Assembly (NCBI GenBank): GCA_020217035.1
Contig: JAIWOG010000264.1
Coordinates: 1 to 10,000 of the forward strand
DNA: 10,000 nt
Direction: 5' to 3'
Origin: Magnetospirillum sp.
GTDB taxonomy: Bacteria > Pseudomonadota > Alphaproteobacteria > Rhodospirillales > Magnetospirillaceae
This document shows, piece by piece, positions 7,087 through 10,000 of the stretch. The notes below the pieces were generated by a model that was given only the letters and a program-made list of their open reading frames with translations, was not told the DNA's origin and ran no database searches. Position numbers and translations under genes: made by a program. How positions within the stretch are numbered: the stretch's first letter is position 1; each line of letters opens with the position of its first letter.

Positions 7087-7632
7087 ACACGCATCCCCCC
7101 CAGGATCACGCCCTCGTATCTCGAGAACGCCGCCCTGCATTACCTGGAACGCTTCGCCGCGTCCAGCGCCTCTTTGCGCCGGGTGCTGATGCGCAAGGTC
7201 GATCGCGCCGTCGCCCATTGGGGCGGCGAACGGGCCGAACACGCCGCCCAGGTGGACGCGGTGATGACCAAGCTGACGGGCTTGGGCTACCTGGACGACC
7301 AGGCTTACGCCGCCATGAAGACCCGGGCGCTGAACCGCCAGGGCAAGGGCAGCCGCGCCATCCGCGCCAGCCTTGCGGCCAAGGGGGTCGAGGCCGACAC
7401 CATCGCCCAGGCCCTGGACGGGCTTTGCCAGGACCATGCCGAACCGGACCTGGCCGCCGCCATCCGTCTGGCCCGCAAACGCCGTCTGGGGCCTTACCGC
7501 CCCGCCGACAAGCGGGCCGAAACCCGTGCCAAGGATCTGGCCGCCCTGGCGCGGGCCGGATTCGATTTCGACGTCGCCCGCAGGGTGGTCGAAGCGGAAA
7601 GCCCCGACACCCTGGAAGCGATGCTGGATTAA
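7078..7632 (+). CDS. recX: RecX-family regulatory protein
   Basis: A 184-residue protein with the helical-repeat layout of RecX. The first repeat is around ENAALHYLERFAASSASLRRVLMRKV (residues 16-41). The second is the most typical: LTGLGYLDDQAYAAMKTRALNR, then GKGSRAIRASLAAKGV. The third spans about residues 120-180, ending in FDFDVARRVVEAE. RecX binds RecA filaments in the cytoplasm and limits or modulates recombination and the SOS response. recA is not in the window; the gene stands alone, divergent from an ABC permease gene 34 bases away. No alphaproteobacterial LexA box (GTTC-N7-GTTC) was found in that gap. The start at 7078 has only a weak purine-rich site (GGCGGTAAAG, 7061-7070) and lies inside a palindrome. 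Confidence 0.88.
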   Translation: MAGTRIPPRITPSYLENAALHYLERFAASSASLRRVLMRKVDRAVAHWGGERAEHAAQVDAVMTKLTGLGYLDDQAYAAMKTRALNRQGKGSRAIRASLAAKGVEADTIAQALDGLCQDHAEPDLAAAIRLARKRRLGPYRPADKRAETRAKDLAALARAGFDFDVARRVVEAESPDTLEAMLD

Positions 7633-7655
7633 GTCAGGATCGCGACGGATGAATT

Positions 7656-7681
7656 ACGGTGTCGGGCGTCGCCCTTGCCGT
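7656..7681. terminator. Possible weak hairpin terminator after recX
   Basis: The 134 bases between the convergent recX and pirin genes hold no convincing gene. A small two-tier hairpin is visible: ACGG (7656-7659) with CCGT (7678-7681) outside, and GGGC-GTC-GCCC (7664-7674) inside. It starts 24 bases after the recX stop and lacks a T-run, so this is only a candidate. Confidence 0.25.
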
Positions 7682-7766
7682 CATTGCTGGAGGCGGCGGT
7701 CTTCCTGGCCTGGCTGCGCCGTTTCGACCCCTGGCTGATCCGTCCTGGGGCCGACGGGCAGTCCGG

Positions 7767-8471
7767 TCAGCCCATGGGCAGGTCGAAAACCAGGATTTCG
7801 GCGTCCTGGTCGCCCGCGATGTCCAAGCCCGCTTCGTCCTCGGCCGCCACCGCGTCGCCGGCGGACAGGCTTTGGCCGTTGACGGTGACCGCGCCCTTGG
7901 CCACCTGGACCCAGGCGCCGCGGCCGGCGGCCAACGGGAAGGCGACGCGGTCGCCGGTATTCAGCCGCCCGGCATGGATGCTGGCGTCCTGGTTGATGCG
8001 CACCGCGCCGTCGCCACCCGTCGGACCGGCGATCAGGTGCAGGCGGCCCGGCTGGTCGGCGACGAAGACCGGCTTTTGTTCATAACCCGGTTCATGGCCG
8101 CGACGGTCGGGGATGATCCAGATTTGCAGCAGGTGCACCACCTCGTCGGCGGACGGGTTGTGCTCGCTGTGGCGGATGCCGGTGCCGGCGGTCATGCGCT
8201 GGACCTCGCCGGGCCGGATGATCGACGACGAGCCCAGGGAATCCTGATGCTTCAAGGCGCCCGACAGCACATAGGTGACGATTTCCATGTCGCGGTGCGG
8301 ATGGGTGTCGAAGCCGGTGCCCGGCGCCACCCAGTCCTCGTTGATGACGCGCAACGGGCCGAAGCCCATGTGGGCGGGGTCGAAATATTCGCCGAAGGAA
8401 AAGCTGTGGCGGCTGTCCAGCCAACCGAAATTGGCCTTGCCGCGGGCGTCCGAGGGTCGAAGGGTCAACAT
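7767..8471 (-). CDS. Pirin family protein (YhhW-like bicupin)
   Basis: A 234-residue bicupin close in length to E. coli YhhW, a pirin with quercetin 2,3-dioxygenase activity in vitro. The metal ligands are at the family positions: H57 and H59 in THPHRDMEIVTYVLSG, and H101 and E103 in GIRHSEHNPS. Other family marks are the N-terminal WLDSRHSFSFGEYFDP, FGPLRVINEDWV, and LLQIWIIPDRRGHEPGYEQK. The second cupin (about residues 140-234) lacks an obvious metal set, as usual for the family. The natural substrate of bacterial pirins is not settled. The start at 8471 is preceded by GGAG and begins at the conserved MLTLRPSDARG; the 21-residue upstream extension is not family-like. It is divergent from the LpoB-like gene and convergent with recX. 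Confidence 0.92.
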   Translation of the reverse strand: MLTLRPSDARGKANFGWLDSRHSFSFGEYFDPAHMGFGPLRVINEDWVAPGTGFDTHPHRDMEIVTYVLSGALKHQDSLGSSSIIRPGEVQRMTAGTGIRHSEHNPSADEVVHLLQIWIIPDRRGHEPGYEQKPVFVADQPGRLHLIAGPTGGDGAVRINQDASIHAGRLNTGDRVAFPLAAGRGAWVQVAKGAVTVNGQSLSAGDAVAAEDEAGLDIAGDQDAEILVFDLPMG

Positions 8472-8505
8472 GGGGGAAACTCCGTTGAGTTCGTTGGTTG
8501 CCCTT

Positions 8506-8534
8506 AATGTGGGACCACCTTGGATTTGGCACAA
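8506..8534 (-). promoter_or_regulatory. Weak candidate promoter for the pirin gene
   Basis: On the - strand TTGTGC (complement of 8529-8534) is followed after 17 bases by CACATT (complement of 8506-8511), which would put the transcript start some 28 bases before the gene. The -10 match is poor. This is the best spacing found by eye and nothing more. Confidence 0.2.
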
Positions 8535-8552
8535 TCAGCGGGATCGACAACG

Positions 8553-8577
8553 CATCGTTCCAAATGCGGCAACGATG
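8553..8577. promoter_or_regulatory. Inverted repeat, candidate operator between pirin and lpoB-like genes
   Basis: CATCGTT (8553-8559) and AACGATG (8571-8577) form a 7-base inverted repeat with an 11-base spacer. A third copy of AACGATG occurs at 8598-8604. Spacing and position in a divergent promoter region fit a dimeric regulator. No regulator gene is in the window, so its owner is unknown. Confidence 0.35.
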
Positions 8578-8601
8578 TGACCAAAGCAAGGAATACTAAC
8601 G

Positions 8602-8634
8602 ATGGATCAACTTCGCCGATGCAAAACCCCCTAA
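8602..8634 (+). CDS. Possible ten-residue leader peptide upstream of the lpoB-like gene
   Basis: ATG at 8602 opens a short frame reading MDQLRRCKTP and stopping with TAA at 8632-8634, 47 bases before the lpoB-like start. AAGGA at 8588-8592 lies nine bases upstream, a better ribosome site than many genes here have. Short complementary words follow (ATGCA 8619-8623, TGCAT 8637-8641, TGCAT 8647-8651) that could pair in alternative ways. So short a frame can easily arise by chance. Confidence 0.2.
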   Translation: MDQLRRCKTP

Positions 8635-8681
8635 GCTGCATTATCGTGCATGCGGTCCATGATCTTGGGAGTTGATCGTCC

Positions 8682-9302
8682 ATGCGCCGCCTGCTTGCCG
8701 TTTCTGTCGCCGCCCTGTCGCTTTCCGCCTGCCAGACCGTGCAGAACCAGGCCGGCGCCCCCACCACCTACCAGGACCCGGCCAGCCTTGGCGCCGTCAA
8801 GGGCGTGGGCATCGAAAGCCAGGACATCGTGTCGATGACCGACCAGATGATGCGCGACATGCTGACCGAGCCGCGCTTGGCCAACGCCGCCACCGCCCCC
8901 AACGTCATCGTCGACAGCGAGTATTTCATCAATGAAAGCGCGTCGCGCATCAACCGCAACTCGATCACCGACCGCCTTCGCGTCAGCCTGCAACGCGCCT
9001 CGCAAGGCCGCATGAACTTCGTCGCCCGCCACAATGCGGGCATGGTGGCCGCCGAACGCGAATTGAAGCGCAAGGGCGTCACCGATTCGGGCAAGAACGC
9101 CGCCGCCGCCGCCCAGCGTGGCGGCGACTACCGCCTGGGTGGTCGCATCACCTCGCTGGACGCCCGCGACCCCAAGACCGGCATGATGAGCCGCTATACC
9201 CAGATCATCTTCGAGATGACCGACCTGGAGACCGCCGACATCGTGTGGAGCGGCATCTACGAATTCTCGAAGGCCGCCGCCGACGACGTCATCTATCGCT
9301 AA
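8682..9302 (+). CDS. lpoB: LpoB-like outer-membrane lipoprotein (penicillin-binding protein activator family)
   Basis: A 206-residue lipoprotein near E. coli LpoB in length. The signal peptide is residues 1-16 with lipobox L14-S15-A16-C17; Q18 after the lipidated Cys points to the outer membrane. The folded part resembles LpoB: APNVIVDSEYFINESASRIN, then SITDRLRVSLQRASQGRMNFVARHN, a GGDYRLGGRITSL strand, and the end QIIFEMTDLETADIVWSGIYEF, which corresponds to the MQLMLVQTGEIIWSG end of LpoB. In enterobacteria LpoB stimulates the peptidoglycan synthase PBP1b. Whether this homologue does so is unproven. It lacks the long Pro-rich linker of E. coli LpoB. GGGAG at 8667-8671 supports the start. 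A second lipoprotein gene follows after 12 bases, suggesting an operon. Confidence 0.75.
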   Translation: MRRLLAVSVAALSLSACQTVQNQAGAPTTYQDPASLGAVKGVGIESQDIVSMTDQMMRDMLTEPRLANAATAPNVIVDSEYFINESASRINRNSITDRLRVSLQRASQGRMNFVARHNAGMVAAERELKRKGVTDSGKNAAAAAQRGGDYRLGGRITSLDARDPKTGMMSRYTQIIFEMTDLETADIVWSGIYEFSKAAADDVIYR

Positions 9303-9314
9303 AGGGGCGGAACA

Positions 9315-10000
9315 ATGGGGGGAAAGACCATCCGCCTGGCCGGCTGCGTCGCCTTGGCGACGCTGACCGCAGCCTGTCAGACCACGCGCGAGCAGGAAAA
9401 CACCGCCATCAAGCCCGAGGTGGTGCATTCCTATCTGGCCGGCAAGCCGAAAAGCCTGGAAAAGCATTTCTACGTCTCGCTGGTGCAGGGCCAGCGCAAC
9501 CAGGTTCTGAACGACATGCGCCTGGGGCTGGCGGCGCTGGAATTGGGCGACGACAAGCTGGCGGAATCACTGCTGGACGACGCGCTGGGCCGTATCGAAT
9601 CCATCTACGTGGACAATCCCGACGCCGCCAAGGCCCGCGAATTGTTCACCAAGGAACTGGTCAAGGACTTCAAGGGCGAGCCCTATGAACGGGCCATGGC
9701 CTATTATTATCGCGGTCTTCTGTATCTGAAGGCCGGCGATTACGACAACGCCCGGGCCAGCTTCAAGGGCGGCTTCATCCAGGATTCCTTCGCCGACGAA
9801 GACCAGCACCAGGCGGATTTCGGCCTGCTGCAATATCTTCAGGGCTGGGCGTCCCGCTGTCGCGGCAACAATACCACCGCCGCCGACGACTTCGCCGAGT
9901 TCAAGAAGATCAAGCCCGGCTTCCCGCTGCCCGCCGACGGCGACAACACCCTGCTGCTGGTGGAAACCGGCCAGCCGCCGGTCAAGTTCAGCGCCGCGGC
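9315..10000 (+). CDS. TPR-like lipoprotein, COG3014-like, 3' end missing
   Basis: An open frame of 228 codons from ATG 9315 to the right edge, where it is cut. GGGGCGG at 9304-9310 is the ribosome site. The N-terminus is a lipoprotein signal peptide ending LTAAC21; T at -3 is not the best lipobox residue. C11 lies in a better LAGC box but too near the start. The mature part is rich in helix and has TPR-like pairs at about residues 60-95 (MRLGLAALELGDDKLAESLLDDAL) and 124-157 (YERAMAYYYRGLLYLKAGDYDNARASFKGGF). Proteins of this kind often sit beside LpoB-like lipoproteins, which supports a shared job at the cell envelope; the function is not known. Frame and coding style leave little doubt that the gene is real. 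The COG3014 label is from memory of the family. Confidence 0.8.
   Translation, partial: MGGKTIRLAGCVALATLTAACQTTREQENTAIKPEVVHSYLAGKPKSLEKHFYVSLVQGQRNQVLNDMRLGLAALELGDDKLAESLLDDALGRIESIYVDNPDAAKARELFTKELVKDFKGEPYERAMAYYYRGLLYLKAGDYDNARASFKGGFIQDSFADEDQHQADFGLLQYLQGWASRCRGNNTTAADDFAEFKKIKPGFPLPADGDNTLLLVETGQPPVKFSAA

Noticed and set aside
7659..8507. 282-codon open frame on the + strand opposite the pirin gene
   Set aside because: The pirin frame has all metal ligands at family positions. The opening VIAGGGGLPG faintly recalls LpxI, but the rest does not follow.
8631..9467. 278-codon open frame on the - strand opposite the lpoB-like gene
   Set aside because: The + strand has a lipoprotein signal, ribosome site and LpoB-like motifs; the antisense frame is Gly/His/Ala-rich with no domain.
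9245..9688. 147-codon + strand frame overlapping the last gene
   Set aside because: It is out of frame with the lipoprotein beginning at 9315, which stays open to the window edge and has a signal peptide and TPR-like repeats.

Overview
This is a GC-rich window with strong G/C preference at third codon positions and mostly tightly packed genes. The proteins and the lipoprotein pair at the right end resemble those of an alphaproteobacterium of the Rhodospirillales, perhaps Magnetospirillum-like. That placement is an impression from protein style, not the result of a search.

Positions 1-6181 hold the end of a six-gene operon on the + strand. It encodes a complex related to group 4 membrane [NiFe] hydrogenases (Hyf/Hyc) and to respiratory complex I. 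The genes are a HyfB-like antiporter subunit (cut by the left edge), a HyfC/NuoH-like subunit, a HyfE/NuoK-like subunit, a HyfF-like antiporter subunit, a NuoC-NuoD fused large subunit and a NuoB-like small subunit. Neighbouring genes overlap by 1 to 4 bases or are 7 bases apart. The membrane subunits keep their proton-pumping Glu and Lys residues, and the small subunit keeps its Fe-S cysteines. The large subunit has lost the N-terminal CxxC that binds Ni-Fe (it reads SGDS), its C-terminus is not DPCxxC, and it has no processing tail. No HyfH-like ferredoxin subunit lies between the large and small subunits. The best description is therefore an energy-converting-hydrogenase-related (Ehr) complex that is probably not a hydrogenase and whose reaction is unknown. 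This is the main point of interest.

Positions 6181-6236 form a convergent junction filled by a two-tier inverted repeat, probably a bidirectional terminator. A single ABC-2 family permease gene follows on the - strand (6234-7043) with no ATPase gene beside it. It diverges from recX (+, 7078-7632), whose start codon lies inside a perfect 16-base palindrome.

A pirin-family gene (-, 7767-8471) converges on recX and diverges from two outer-membrane lipoprotein genes on the + strand. These are an LpoB-like protein (8682-9302) and a TPR-like lipoprotein of the COG3014 type (9315 to beyond the right edge). The 210-base gap between the pirin and LpoB-like genes holds a 7-base inverted repeat and a possible ten-codon leader ORF. 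No tRNA, rRNA, CRISPR array or insertion sequence was seen.
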